NCBI GenBank assembly: GCA_001970855.1
Contig: LSSN01005047.1
Location: 1-11,321, forward strand
Source of the DNA: Smittium culicis
Taxonomy: Eukaryota; Kickxellomycota; Harpellomycetes; Harpellales; Legeriomycetaceae
DNA length: 11,321 nucleotides
Reading direction: 5' to 3'
Both the position numbers and the translations under genes were made by a program. Under the pieces are notes generated by a model that saw nothing but the letters and a program-made list of their open reading frames with translations, made no database searches and was not told the origin of the DNA. This document shows positions 1-9,599 of this stretch, piece after piece (positions within the stretch are counted from its first letter, which is position 1; the number at the start of each line of letters is the position of its first letter).

Positions 1-480
1 AATTTAATTTTCTCAAAATTTTATTTTGAACCCTATAAAACTCTTATTTTATCATCATTATTATTTTTTATATTGTAACATTAATATGAACAATAATGAA
101 ATTTAGGTATAATTTTAAATTTAAAAATGGATTTAAGCTTGATTTAAAAATTATCAACGATTTTAATAATTTATATATACTTATTAATCAACCCAGTTCT
201 TTAGAGCAAATATTAATTTATATTTTACTTCAGAGAGAAATATATTAAATTTTGCCACCTTATTGTATAAAAATAAACGGAAAATTAAAATACAATAAAA
301 ATATAGAATTAAAAGAATTGTAAAATTTTCAAATTTTAATATCAGTAAGGTACACAATCGTGGTTTACTTATCATCTTTCTGCATAGGTAAGCGGGTTCG
401 AATGGATGGGACTTAAAATGTGTCTTCTCATCGAATAATATATATCAATTCCCGCTCTAAAGAGCTCGATTAAATATAGA
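1..480 (+). repeat. Inverted copy (D') of the upstream segment D
   Basis: Read on the + strand, this matches the minus strand of 4680-4250. ACTTCAGAGAG at 227-237 is an exact 11-base match to the minus strand at 4459-4449. CTTATTG at 259-265 matches 4426-4420. A 13-base site at 268-280 matches the minus strand of 4417-4405 with one mismatch. Further out, TATAATTTT near 108 and a CATCTTT site near 373 also keep their order. Homology ends near 430-490, where segment B1 starts. No gene is visible; a 63-codon minus-strand frame (375-184) is AT-rich chance sequence. Confidence 0.65.
227..280 (+). promoter_or_regulatory. Inverted copy of the promoter-like module
   Basis: ACTTCAGAGAG, TATATTAAA (241-249), CTTATTG and TAAAAATAAACGG appear in the same order and similar spacing as at 4459-4405. 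It points to the right, towards DNA with no matching coding sequence, so it looks like the orphaned 5' end of a copy in the opposite orientation. Confidence 0.4.
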
Positions 481-983
481 ATTATAACTTAGGGAGTATG
501 CATATTAACTTACTTCAAATTTAATATCTTAACATTTAAGCTGTTCAATGAATTTCTAATGAGTGGATGGTAAGTATCATAAAAATTATATTTAGACCAA
601 AAAAATACGATAAACTCTTTCATTTGATTATAATTCGGCTTTAGCTGCAATTTTGAATCCAATGACTATTAATTTAGGTATCACGTATATGTGTTGCGGC
701 TGATATTTTCTATAGCGAGTGAATGTATCTGCTAACTATATCCACTGTTAGGGGCTTTTTATTAAATTAATATATCTTTAACCCTTGTTTAGTTTAATTT
801 CCTGTTGTTTTTATGTGGTCTTGGGCAATTTTCTGAGGCTATATTATTTTTAATTGCCTGATAAATAATTACTGGGCATATATCGGCTCCTTGTAATAGT
901 TTATCTGATATGGGATTTCAACGGGTTGACCTCTGCGTTTTTTTTGGGGGGCTACTATGATTAATTTTAGTGTTACACCTTTT

Positions 984-1076
984 CCCACAGTTCTTTCATA
1001 ATATATTCTATGGATGTGGCTTGATCATAAAAAACATGCCACAGATAAAACCCAGTATAAATTAGCTGTGGGTTTT
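984..1076. repeat. Nested and overlapping inverted repeats at the 3' end of C1
   Basis: CCCACAG (984-990) pairs with CTGTGGG (1066-1072) and encloses TGTGGC (1015-1020) with GCCACA (1038-1043). A competing 8-base pair, AAAACCCA (1047-1054) with TGGGTTTT (1069-1076), shares the right arm, so only one of the two outer folds can form at a time. Confidence 0.55.
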
Positions 1077-1149
1077 TTGTTGTTAAGGCTTGATTAAGGG
1101 CCCCATTCTCTTAGCAAATTAAAAACAATATATATGTCTATTCCTGGTC

Positions 1150-4100
1150 TAAAAAATTTTGAATTGATGAATCTTCAAAATTCTTAGTGAGTCCTGGCAA
1201 CATTTAGCTAGCTTTCAGTTCTTCGGGTGTTTCTGAAAGCCTCATTAATACAAATTTATGAGCCTTTATCGATCTTAATTTGAGTTTAAAAATGTTGTAT
1301 ATCTCAGCAAGATAACTTATTATTTGAGGAGCTATTATTTTTCCTGTTATGCTATTTGAAATCCTCCAGTCTAAAAAAAACTGTTGAATCGAGCTGCTCC
1401 TGGGTCAAATTTTGAAAATCCGTTCTTTAGAAAGGATACAGTAAGTGGAATTATTTCCGAGACCTTGTGCTTCGAGGAAATACCGCTGATTCTCTAATCA
1501 AGAACTGATTTTTGTTTTCTGAGATTGGTAATTTCCTGTTTTTCGGGTCTGTAACTACATTCTTTACTTGTTTTATCATGTAGTGTAACACAGATAATGA
1601 CATCGGATCTGGGAACCAAGTCGCGGATTTCCACATCAGTGCCACAATTTCATTGTGACTCAGTTTCTGCAAACTACCTGTATGGTATGTGATACCAGAT
1701 TCCGCTGAGTGTATATATAATTGTTTATGAACCTTGGAAATGTGAATTCTAATTCAATATGTCCTAGAATCGACATTTCTGAGAACCTGCTGTATTATTT
1801 CTCCACCTACTTGTTTTGATGAGAAGCAAACTGATCCATATCATCTAAACCGTTAATCGTTAAGGATTCATTGAATGTCTCTTGTCTCAGTAAAAATTCT
1901 GTTTGAGCAGCGGCTCTTCTGAATTCAGTACAGACGAAGCGTGTGATACTTGAGGGCGAGTATTGATATATAGACAGTGTGACAAAATTTCTTCTGAAAT
2001 TACCGTAGTTTAAGTAAATTTTTCTATCAAATTTTTTTCATATAAGATAGCTCCGTATTTTTCTCTGAGTAGGAAAATACAGATAAACCGAAAAAAGCTC
2101 TTGAGGTTATAAGTTTACAACATTTTCAGAAGCGCTTTCGAGTTGATATGCATTATAATTTGAGACTCTGTCGGGTATCACGAGTATTTGAGTGGGTCCA
2201 CTAAGGTGCCCCATTACTGAATCTCTGAAAAGATCGATAAAACTTTACATGATAACATTGGTTTTTTCAAAGCAATATTTTTTGGGTTGTGGGTTTCTTC
2301 AGCATCATTGACGATATCTGTGACTTCAATTTGGATATTTCTGAGTTTTTAAGCTACAAATTACGACGAATCATTAGATTTAAAGGAAGAAGAGCTACAT
2401 AAATATCCTGATATTATTTGTAAAGCTCCAAAGACTTTTCAAAATCGTCTAATATTCATTCAGTAGTTTGCTGAATTCGCGACTAAGGTCTCAAATCTTG
2501 TTTGATATAACTTTCAAAGATATGTACCTGGTTTTTATATCCATAAGAATATGCTTGATTGACTGAGATGGATATTTAAGTGACTTCTTTTCGTTGATCT
2601 TGAATCCAAGTTCTCAGAACTTGGAGTATAATTTGTGCGCGATTCTCACACAAGCAACTTTGGAATCTAACGTTAACGTAAGATAGTTCAGTTAAGCAGG
2701 TATTTGCATCCATTGGGATCTTTCAGATTGTAGAGCTGACCTCAAGATTTTGGTAAATACCAATGAGCTTAGTGATAAAACATACTGCACGACACAAAAC
2801 TGAAAAAATCAGCAGTTCCAGTAAAAAAGGATGTATTTGCGGCATTAATTTTATATCATGATGTGTAATGATTCAAATTGAAGTTGCAAGGACATGTGAT
2901 TGATCTTTCTCCTGATTATGCGTCGTATTGAATTCAGAGCTTCCATATTGAAATTCTGGTCATCTACGTGTAAGATGTGATTTCAGAGGCACAAGGCTGG
3001 TTTGAGGCCTCCAGTATATTTCACAATCGTAAAATTCTAGGTGTAGAATCCTATATCCTTAGCTTAATCTCTTCGATAGCTCGCTTGAAAACCAAGAAAG
3101 CGTTTCATCTGTCAAAGCTTTGTTTCATCCCGCTTCAATTTCATTTCGTACATATGCAGATGAAAATTCAGCGGTGTAATTTTATGGTGAATCACTTTAG
3201 CTGGGCTCATAGGGCCTGATTCGAGTTCCATCCGTTTCAAAGGTAACCAAAGCGCACCTACAAAATGAGAGCGGAAGATTAGGGATTCTTAAGTATGGTA
3301 ATGAACCCAAACTTAACTATTTTCAGAACCTATAGGCTTTCTGTCTGTCTGTTACATGCCTTCCTGAACATAGCGAGACATCTTGAAATTTTGTATCCGT
3401 TCTGAGCATCTAATGAGACCCCTTTCCGCGTTCTCGAACTCTCCCGAGAAAATTTGATTTGCGGTATGAGGTCTTGTAATTTGGAGTGGCTTCCATTGTT
3501 GTTTTAGTATTGATGCTCCGCGCCGTAATAGAGTTTCTACTGATCAAATCCTTGTTGTCTAAGTTCTAGTAGTGCTTGCGAAATGGTTGGGACCTTAGTG
3601 ATTTAATGCTAATTTCTTGGAAATGAGAGCGTTCAACTCCTCTGCGTAAATCATTAGATTGCCATCTGATTCGACGATCTGTGTAGCCTTACCTAATATC
3701 TCGAACATTTATGGAGGTTATTATACTTTTACTGGGTTGATTTGGCGGCAACTTTCAATAATAGAGCTCTCATAGTGCTCGCTTCCATGAGCTGGAGATC
3801 CACAGAGGTGGCAGCTCACGATTTTCTATTATTATTTGGTGGGAAAAGTAGTAAACCATTCTACTTACCTCGTCCAGGTCTAAATGAATTCCATATATGG
3901 TTGTGTCCGCATTCTTTACCATACTTGATGCTTAGTCTTTCAGTGGCGACGGGTTGTAGTTCATAGAAATAGTCCTTGGGCAAGAATTTATTGTAATCTT
4001 GCGTTCTTATGTTAGCGGTGGGCAGAAGTCTTACTCAATTGATATGAGTGCCTCAGTGAATTCTGGGTAAGCTGTCAAGTCTGTAAATGAGATTATTGTT

Positions 4101-4330
4101 GTTATAATTGGGTATTTTGTTTCCTATTTTCTCTAATTCATTCGAAGGAGATGTTGTTCCAGTTTGGTCAACATCTTTACTTGACTTTGGATGGCTGGAT
4201 TCTTGAGTTTCAGCTATTTTTTCTAACGTTAAAATTTGTATTAAATAAAATTTTTTAAAATTTAAAATCTTTATGCCTAAAGAGTATCTTAGCGAATGAA
4301 AAGATGGTAAGGTAACATGTAGCGTACTTT
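1150..4330 (-). pseudogene. Decayed large coding sequence of unknown family, copy C1
   Basis: About 3 kb of the minus strand reads as protein broken by stops and frameshifts. Stop-free runs in reading order: 4328-4056 (91 codons, no Met, Ser/Asn-rich), 4034-3864 (57), 3922-3773 (50, from a Met, ending in WISSSWKRAL), 3543-3355 (63), 3288-3115 (58) and 2722-2486 (one frame with a single stop). From 2244 to 1810 one frame of 145 codons has only two stops (at 2109-2107 and 2040-2038) and carries GPTQILVIPDRVS and EFRRAAAQTEFLLRQ; then 1672-1451 (73, from a Met). In AT-rich random DNA, runs this long and this many on one strand are unexpected. The full product would have had about 1000 residues. 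I do not recognise the family. No reverse transcriptase YxDD, integrase, transposase or polymerase GDD motif was seen in my partial reading. The N-terminus is probably near 4320, downstream of a TATA-like site at 4437-4444. The 3' end is uncertain. A related copy lies at 5650-8480. Confidence 0.65.
2605..2625. repeat. 21-base palindrome inside C1
   Basis: Ten-base arms, TCCAAGTTCT and AGAACTTGGA, flank a single C at 2615. It lies within a reading run of the decayed gene (2722-2579). It could form a hairpin or be a dyad binding site; no role is known. Confidence 0.7.
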
Positions 4331-4404
4331 AATTCATATAAAATTTAAAATTTTTATTAGTTCATTTTTATCTATTTTAATCTATTTTTATTGGAATTAT
4401 TTTT

Positions 4405-4459
4405 CGGTTTATTTTTAACCAATAAGATTATTTCACTTTATATACCTCCTCTCTGAAGT
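4405..4459 (-). promoter_or_regulatory. Promoter-like module of C1 (TATA box with flanking conserved sites)
   Basis: In minus-strand order: ACTTCAGAGAG (4459-4449), TATATAAA (4444-4437), CTTATTG (4426-4420) and an A-rich site ending in AACCG (4417-4405). It lies about 110 bases upstream of the first long reading run of the decayed gene. The same module recurs inverted at 227-280 and, weaker, at 8713-8640. A promoter role is inferred from the TATA box, the position and its persistence across copies. Confidence 0.45.
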
Positions 4460-4497
4460 ATAATAATAATAATAAAAGTATAAATGAGCGCTTGACC

Positions 4498-4511
4498 TCA
4501 CTTGCAAGTGA
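4498..4511. repeat. 14-base perfect palindrome upstream of the C1 promoter-like module
   Basis: TCACTTGCAAGTGA reads the same on both strands. It lies about 40 bases beyond the ACTTCAGAGAG site, on the upstream side. It is not preserved in the inverted copy at 1-480 or in D2. Confidence 0.6.
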
Positions 4512-5677
4512 AGTATGGTTTTCTAAAATTCAAAATTATACTGAGAATTTAAATATCTAACTAGTTAATTAAAAATTATAAATAAATTTCAAATACTTAT
4601 AATTTAATTTCTTTTAAATAAAAAGTGCAAAAAAAAAATAGGAAGAGCCCAGAATAAATTTATATTGAACTTAAGCTAAATCAAAAAACATTTTTTCTCC
4701 TTATTTACCAAAGATTAAATTTGAAATATGTTAAAAATATATATTCTTATTAACATATCTTATTTCGTAGCAATATTTGCACCATTCCTTCTTGGGACTG
4801 TTTCATAGAATTCACAATCCTTGCTATAAATAATTCTCGAAATAAACTGAACTTATAAAATTTGGAAATTTATAATAATATTGGCTTATATAAACTCCGA
4901 AATATTTTTTAGAGCAGAATTCAATTTTAAAGTGAAATAATTCTGTTATAATCTTCCTTGATAAAAAGCGATAATATAAGATAAAAAATTTTTTTAGCAA
5001 AATTATTCGATAACTTTTAATAAAAGTTGAATTTATTTTAATGAGGAGGTTAGATATGTTAAAATACTCCAAATTTAATATCGGTCATGAAAATTTACCC
5101 GAATAATTTCTTATGTAACGATTGTAGGAATTAAAAATTTATTATTTTGACCATAATTTGAGGAAAATTATTTCGTCAGCTCAATTCAAAAATTAGCTTC
5201 TATATCCAACTTTAATGCATTTAACCTTCTAATCTAGCGCGTCGCTTTTGCGGATCGCTATTTCTCAAAACAGTCAGATACACGAATATATGCAGCCCAT
5301 GTCTATGATTTGTTTGGTTATTGAATCTCCGTATAATCATTTTTACAATCCATTTTGTAATTTTTTGCATTTGGAATAGAACAAAGTTTAAAAGTTAAAT
5401 ATTATTTTTAAATGTGAACTATAGTATCTGACAAAAGTCGGATATGTCTACGCGAAAATTTGTAATGATTTTCTAATTGATCAACCATCTCGCAATTATC
5501 TTGGTTATTAGTTAACTAATTATAGCTCGCATATTATAGATATGCATTTCTTTTCATTCACGCTGTGAATTTAACTGGTCCTGAGGAATCAATTTACAAG
5601 TAGAATTAAAGTTAGCATTTCAACCATCTTATTATCAGTATGAACAGCTTTGGTACCCTATTCCTGATATAGTTTTT

Positions 5678-5690
5678 AACCCAGTGGGTT
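5678..5690. repeat. Palindrome AACCCA-G-TGGGTT, counterpart of 1047-1076
   Basis: Six-base arms with a one-base centre. It lies 4629 bases from the AACCCA arm at 1049-1054, the offset expected for the tandem units. The arms are kept but the 14-base loop of the first copy is reduced to one base. Confidence 0.5.
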
Positions 5691-6010
5691 TTAATGATAG
5701 TTCTAGAGATCGATTTAATTGATGGAAAATTCAATACCTTTGCGAATTCTGAAAGTATAACATGCTATAATAGCTCAAAAATATTCATTACTAGATATAA
5801 AGTTAAAAATATATAGACATATAGAAACTAATTTTATATTGTCTATAATAAAAAAAGCTTGCATATGTTTTATAATCAGCGGAGCTCAAGTACCAGTTTT
5901 TATTTCATGTGGGGTTATTCGTTCTAAAAAGAGCTTTTTTAATGAACCATATCTTATTCGATGTTGGAAATAAATATCGTTTATAAATAAATTATCACCT
6001 GCGCTAGTGC

Positions 6011-6035
6011 TGTTTCCTTAAGTTTACAGGAAACA
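6011..6035. repeat. Hairpin inside C2
   Basis: TGTTTCCT (6011-6018) and AGGAAACA (6028-6035) are perfect inverted arms around a nine-base loop. I found no counterpart in C1. Confidence 0.5.
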
Positions 6036-8639
6036 AAGCTGATACTAATGACATAAAGCTTCAATAATTTTTTTTCGAGAGAGGTGACTTGTTATTATTG
6101 GATTATGTACTAGCATGTTATTATACTAGATTAATTTATTGTGATGTTTAAAGTTCTACAGGGCCTGGAAACTAGGATTTCTAAATTTCATATCTGCTTA
6201 ACCAGAGTAATTATTATTCGCTACCATTTTGCCTTTATATCATCCTGGTATCTCAGTTATCCTGTTGTAGAGTTTTAAGAGTTTTAGATCCCGGAAAAAT
6301 AGAACTTAAGCGGGAATCAACCGTACGCATTTGGGTCTGATATAGCTGAAATAGGCTTCATTATTTTTCTAAATGGATTTCGAGGATTTTTTCGCCGTTT
6401 TAGCGGAATAATGATTTGAGCATGTTTAATTTAATCTGTGAAAGGTGCCAGTCTGATTGCGTGGTTAATATTCTCGGTGTGTTTGATGAATTAAGAAACG
6501 AGTGAAGGTGGGTGCCTTGAGAATTCGATTCATTTTCATGCAGCGGTCTCAGATATTTTCTGAAATACTTAGTAGTTTGGTGAAAGCAATTGATCAACTT
6601 TTTCTAACATATGCAATTTATCATGTGAATCTGAGTAGAGTAACACTTGATGATCACATTCTTATTGCCGAGAGCATAGAATATTAAAGTTGTTCTTTGG
6701 ACGTGATTTAAATTTTAATCTTGATTTATTTTAATGATACTGACTAACATTAGGAACCCATGTCTATTTATAAGTCTATGATTCTAGAATAAGCCAAAAT
6801 TTGAAATTCTAGCGTTTCCATCAAGAACAAAAATAATTCTCATGACTAATTATTTTTCTTTAATAATAATATATCTTCGATAATCAGCTTCTATTGGAAC
6901 TCTGAAGAGACACATATCTTAATCTTCGATTTGGATTAGTTAAATCTCTTTGAAAACCGGTGAAGCGTACGGGACATAGAAGTAAAGAAAACAAAACTGA
7001 CTAGTAGTTTACGATAAAAAATATCTAGACTTATAATGATAAATAGTAAACATTCAGTAGCTATCTGGATATTTTTGAACGATTTCTAATATTTCTCAAA
7101 GATACATTGAGAGCCATTTTATATTTTTGATTCAAATACCCAAATGTAAGATATACTTTTATGGGAAGGTATAAAACTTTCAAAAAATCTACGCTGATAA
7201 AAAGCTCCAGGTTCTAAAATAATATCCAGAGCTAGATTTTAATACATTAATATTTCGTTTATAAAATATTTAGTAGATCTTCTAGATATTAATAGACGCT
7301 ATACCAATAATTATGGCCCATTAAAGAACTGAACAAAGAATTACAATGAAATACAATGAGCTATGCTATAGGACGGATGAAGGAGGTAAAGAGAAGAAAA
7401 CAGAGAATACTTTGGTTTAGTCGGGTTAGATTGCAACACATCGTTAAATTGGTAATATAAAAATTTATATGTTGAATCTAAGGACATTAGGCAGTCATTC
7501 TGGTGAATATATCTATATATGAAAGACAAAATTTCCAATTTCAAATTCTGATCCTTTAATTAGATTCTGAGCTTTCAAAGGCCTAGAGCTAATATTAGAC
7601 TATCATTATTATTTTAGATATTGAAAAATTGACTGTTTAAGTCTCGAAAACGCGGCTGAGACATCTCGATGATTCGATGTAAAGTAAATGAAATGAAAAC
7701 TTCCACTAGAGTATTATTGGCCTCACGGTTCAGCTTTCGTTTTTTCCCAGTGACGGATTCGCCCGCGTAGCAGTTATGCTGCTATAAGAATCAATTTATT
7801 CATTGCTATTCTCAATCTTTCAAAAGAGTTGAACTCGTATTAATATAATTATCAAATTCTGAGTTATGAGAGAATCCTAAGATTCTTGTGATATAGGCTG
7901 TTTGTGATCAGGTTTAAATAACTGTAACCATAGTGATGAGGGGGTGGGGGTCCAGATTCTTAAAGCATAAATCTAATCTTGAATGAGCGAAAATTCTAGC
8001 AATTTGTGAGATTAATTCGCTAATAGTTTTGAGATATACTTTTCTTGATCTTGAGACGGTATTGACCGTTGGTTTGTATTGAACTCGAATTAATAATGAA
8101 AGTCGATTTTTTTGTTCACTTAAACCAAGCTAAAGTCGATTCCGTATAGATTGAGCTAGGATTTCTTCACCATATCCGATGCTGAGCCGTTGAGTGGCAG
8201 AGGGTTGTATTTTACAAAAAAAAGTTTTTGGACAAGAGTGCTGCCAGATATCTCGCAGATCTTCATTTTTTGGACGTCTGAAAAAGTATTTTATAGTCAT
8301 TAAAAGTGCATTCGAGAATTCATATATACACAGTTGAATATTAGCAGGGATACTAGTAGTAACTTATTGACTCTCAGGCTAAGTTTGATGGTACCTTTGA
8401 CGTAGAAAAATTTAAATCATGTTAGTTAAGAGCATTGGCTTACATATTTTTGTAGGAGATTGATAGGTAGCTCATATTATTTTTGTATTTTTTGGAAATG
8501 AATAGCTATTAAATAGAATTTACATTAAGATTTTAAATATGAAAAAATTTGTAAGTGATAATAAAATTTGTGAAATAAACTCTGCTAGGGATAGTTTAAT
8601 GTTGTAATTTACATTATATTAATATATTTGATTTCGCTT

Positions 8640-8713
8640 TATTTTTGTTGGCTTGTAATTCTTAGTTTAGTTTTGTGAAATAAGGTGTAAAAACTCGATA
8701 TAACACCTCTCAG
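8640..8713 (-). promoter_or_regulatory. Diverged copy of the promoter-like module upstream of C2
   Basis: On the minus strand CTGAGAG (8713-8707) is followed by TTATAT (8703-8698), then ACACCTTATTT and CCAACAAAAATA. This is the order seen at 4459-4381. It sits upstream of C2 as the other copy does for C1. It is eroded; activity is unlikely. Confidence 0.35.
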
Positions 8714-9050
8714 AATAATAATTAAAATAAGTAAAAAAATTACATATAAAATACGAGTCGAGTCAATTTTTGTACGTTCGTCGTGAAAAAAAATATAGTT
8801 TAAAATTCTACTAATTTATAAAATTAGCGCTTTGTTAAATATTTTATAAAAATAAGAAAAAAAATTACAAAGTTATTAAATACAGTCGCGAGCTGATAAA
8901 GATAGCTGTAATGCCTTTGATAAAATATAGTTTATAAACCTTATTTAAAAAAATAAATCTATAATCGAAGAAAGTTATGATAATTTAGTATAAACAAAAC
9001 CAGATACATGAGGAAAATCAAACTTTATATACACTCATTGTGAAACTGCT

Positions 9051-9599
9051 AAATTTAAGACATCATGATCAAAGAATTAATAAATGAATGAAGTATTAAC
9101 CCTTTCCCGTCAAACGCTCTTTGATGAAATGTATTTATTGAATCGTTTATGATTTTAATTAAATTAATTATTTGCTAGTATTCAGCATTAAACCAATATT
9201 TTTTAGTGTCTCTTAATCTTATTATTTTTATCGTAGTCAGTTGATTAGATTTGGTAGATCAAAAATATCCTGAAGCACATTAAAGGGCTAAACAAAGAAT
9301 AATAAATTATTTATAAATTAGGATAAAAAAAATACAGTATATATTCAAGGCTAAATTTTGCTAAAATGCTAACACACTAATTGAAAACTTTATAATAAGT
9401 TTTAAAATTCTATAAGAAAAAAAACTGAATCAAGCAGGGCTTAAATTTTTTTTACAACAGTTTATATAGTTTATATTAGAATTTTTATATAGCTAATTTA
9501 TATTTTCTAAACCTACCACGAAAAAAAGTAAGCAAAAAATAATTCGAGCCAATGGAATGATGAAATTTTTGGTATGTGTTCTTAGTAATTATAATAGGC
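9051..9599. other. AT-rich stretch without a gene
   Basis: Very AT-rich DNA between D2 and the possible C3 fragment. No open frame of note, RNA gene or clear repeat copy was seen. A weak resemblance of 9048-9090 to B2 (5065-5110) and of 9520-9565 to the A-rich part of the promoter-like module is not strong enough to call. Confidence 0.4.

Larger units (their letters stand above)
496..5050. repeat. Tandem repeat unit 1 (segments B1, C1, D1)
   Basis: This unit recurs in the same order and orientation from about 5051. Anchors in B: an 18-base site at 511-528 recurs at 5065-5082 with one mismatch, and TTGCGG at 694-699 recurs at 5248-5253; both are offset by 4554. ATATTATTTTTAA near 841 recurs near 5399 (offset about 4558). 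Within C the offset is 4629-4633 on the left and 4251-4283 on the right. In D it is about 4258. Segment B (496-1000) is AT-rich and holds no gene. D1 (4230-5050) is very AT-rich and holds no convincing gene; an 82-codon frame at 5072-4824 has the composition of chance AT-rich sequence. Confidence 0.65.
5650..8480 (-). pseudogene. Second, more degraded copy (C2) of the same decayed sequence
   Basis: This stretch matches C1 in the same orientation at several ordered points. Bases 8169-8211 match 3918-3960 at 32 of 43 positions without a gap; on the minus strand this is the LQPVATERLS region of C1. GAGACATCT at 7658-7666 matches 3375-3383. The GCAGCGG site near 6540 matches the one near 1907. 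Upstream, 8040-8130 matches 3720-3880 except that about 40-80 bases are missing here. Few reading runs survive; one 65-codon Met-started frame (6597-6400) and short pieces such as the one at 7690-7620 remain. The sequence is more AT-rich and more eroded than C1. The function is as unknown as that of C1; the homology rests on eye alignment. Confidence 0.5.
5051..9050. repeat. Tandem repeat unit 2 (segments B2, C2, D2)
   Basis: This is the counterpart of 496-5050. It has lost roughly 300-380 bases relative to unit 1, mostly between the points matching 1910 and 3375 of unit 1. B2 (5051-5600) and D2 (8480-9050) are AT-rich with no gene. The right boundary is not sharp: matches to D1 fade past about 8900. 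Confidence 0.6.

Noticed and set aside
338..415. tRNA-like stretch with a B-box GGTTCGAAT at 395-403 and a 9-base hairpin
   Set aside because: No acceptor stem or T-stem pairing forms around the T-loop-like motif, and the D1 copy of this region lacks the motif. It is probably a chance B-box.
1047..1078. Rho-independent terminator (hairpin plus T6)
   Set aside because: The spliceosomal intron and protein family indicate a nuclear eukaryotic genome, and no + strand gene ends here.
2977..3219. 80-codon + strand frame from ATG
   Set aside because: It lies antisense to the better-supported minus-strand reading runs of the decayed gene (3288-3115 and neighbours) and has no family features.
3742..3966. 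74-codon + strand frame from ATG
   Set aside because: It is antisense to minus-strand runs 4034-3864 and 3922-3773. The copy at 8050-8215 does not preserve it.
4824..5072. 82-codon minus-strand frame
   Set aside because: Its composition (Ile, Tyr, Phe, Lys, Asn) is that of translated AT-rich non-coding DNA, with no motif and no counterpart in D2.
6502..6687. 61-codon + strand frame
   Set aside because: It lies antisense to C2. The matching part of C1 favours the minus strand.
1150..8480. Assignment of C1/C2 to an LTR or LINE retrotransposon
   Set aside because: No reverse transcriptase, integrase, protease or zinc-knuckle motif was seen, and segments B and D do not resemble each other as LTRs of one element would.
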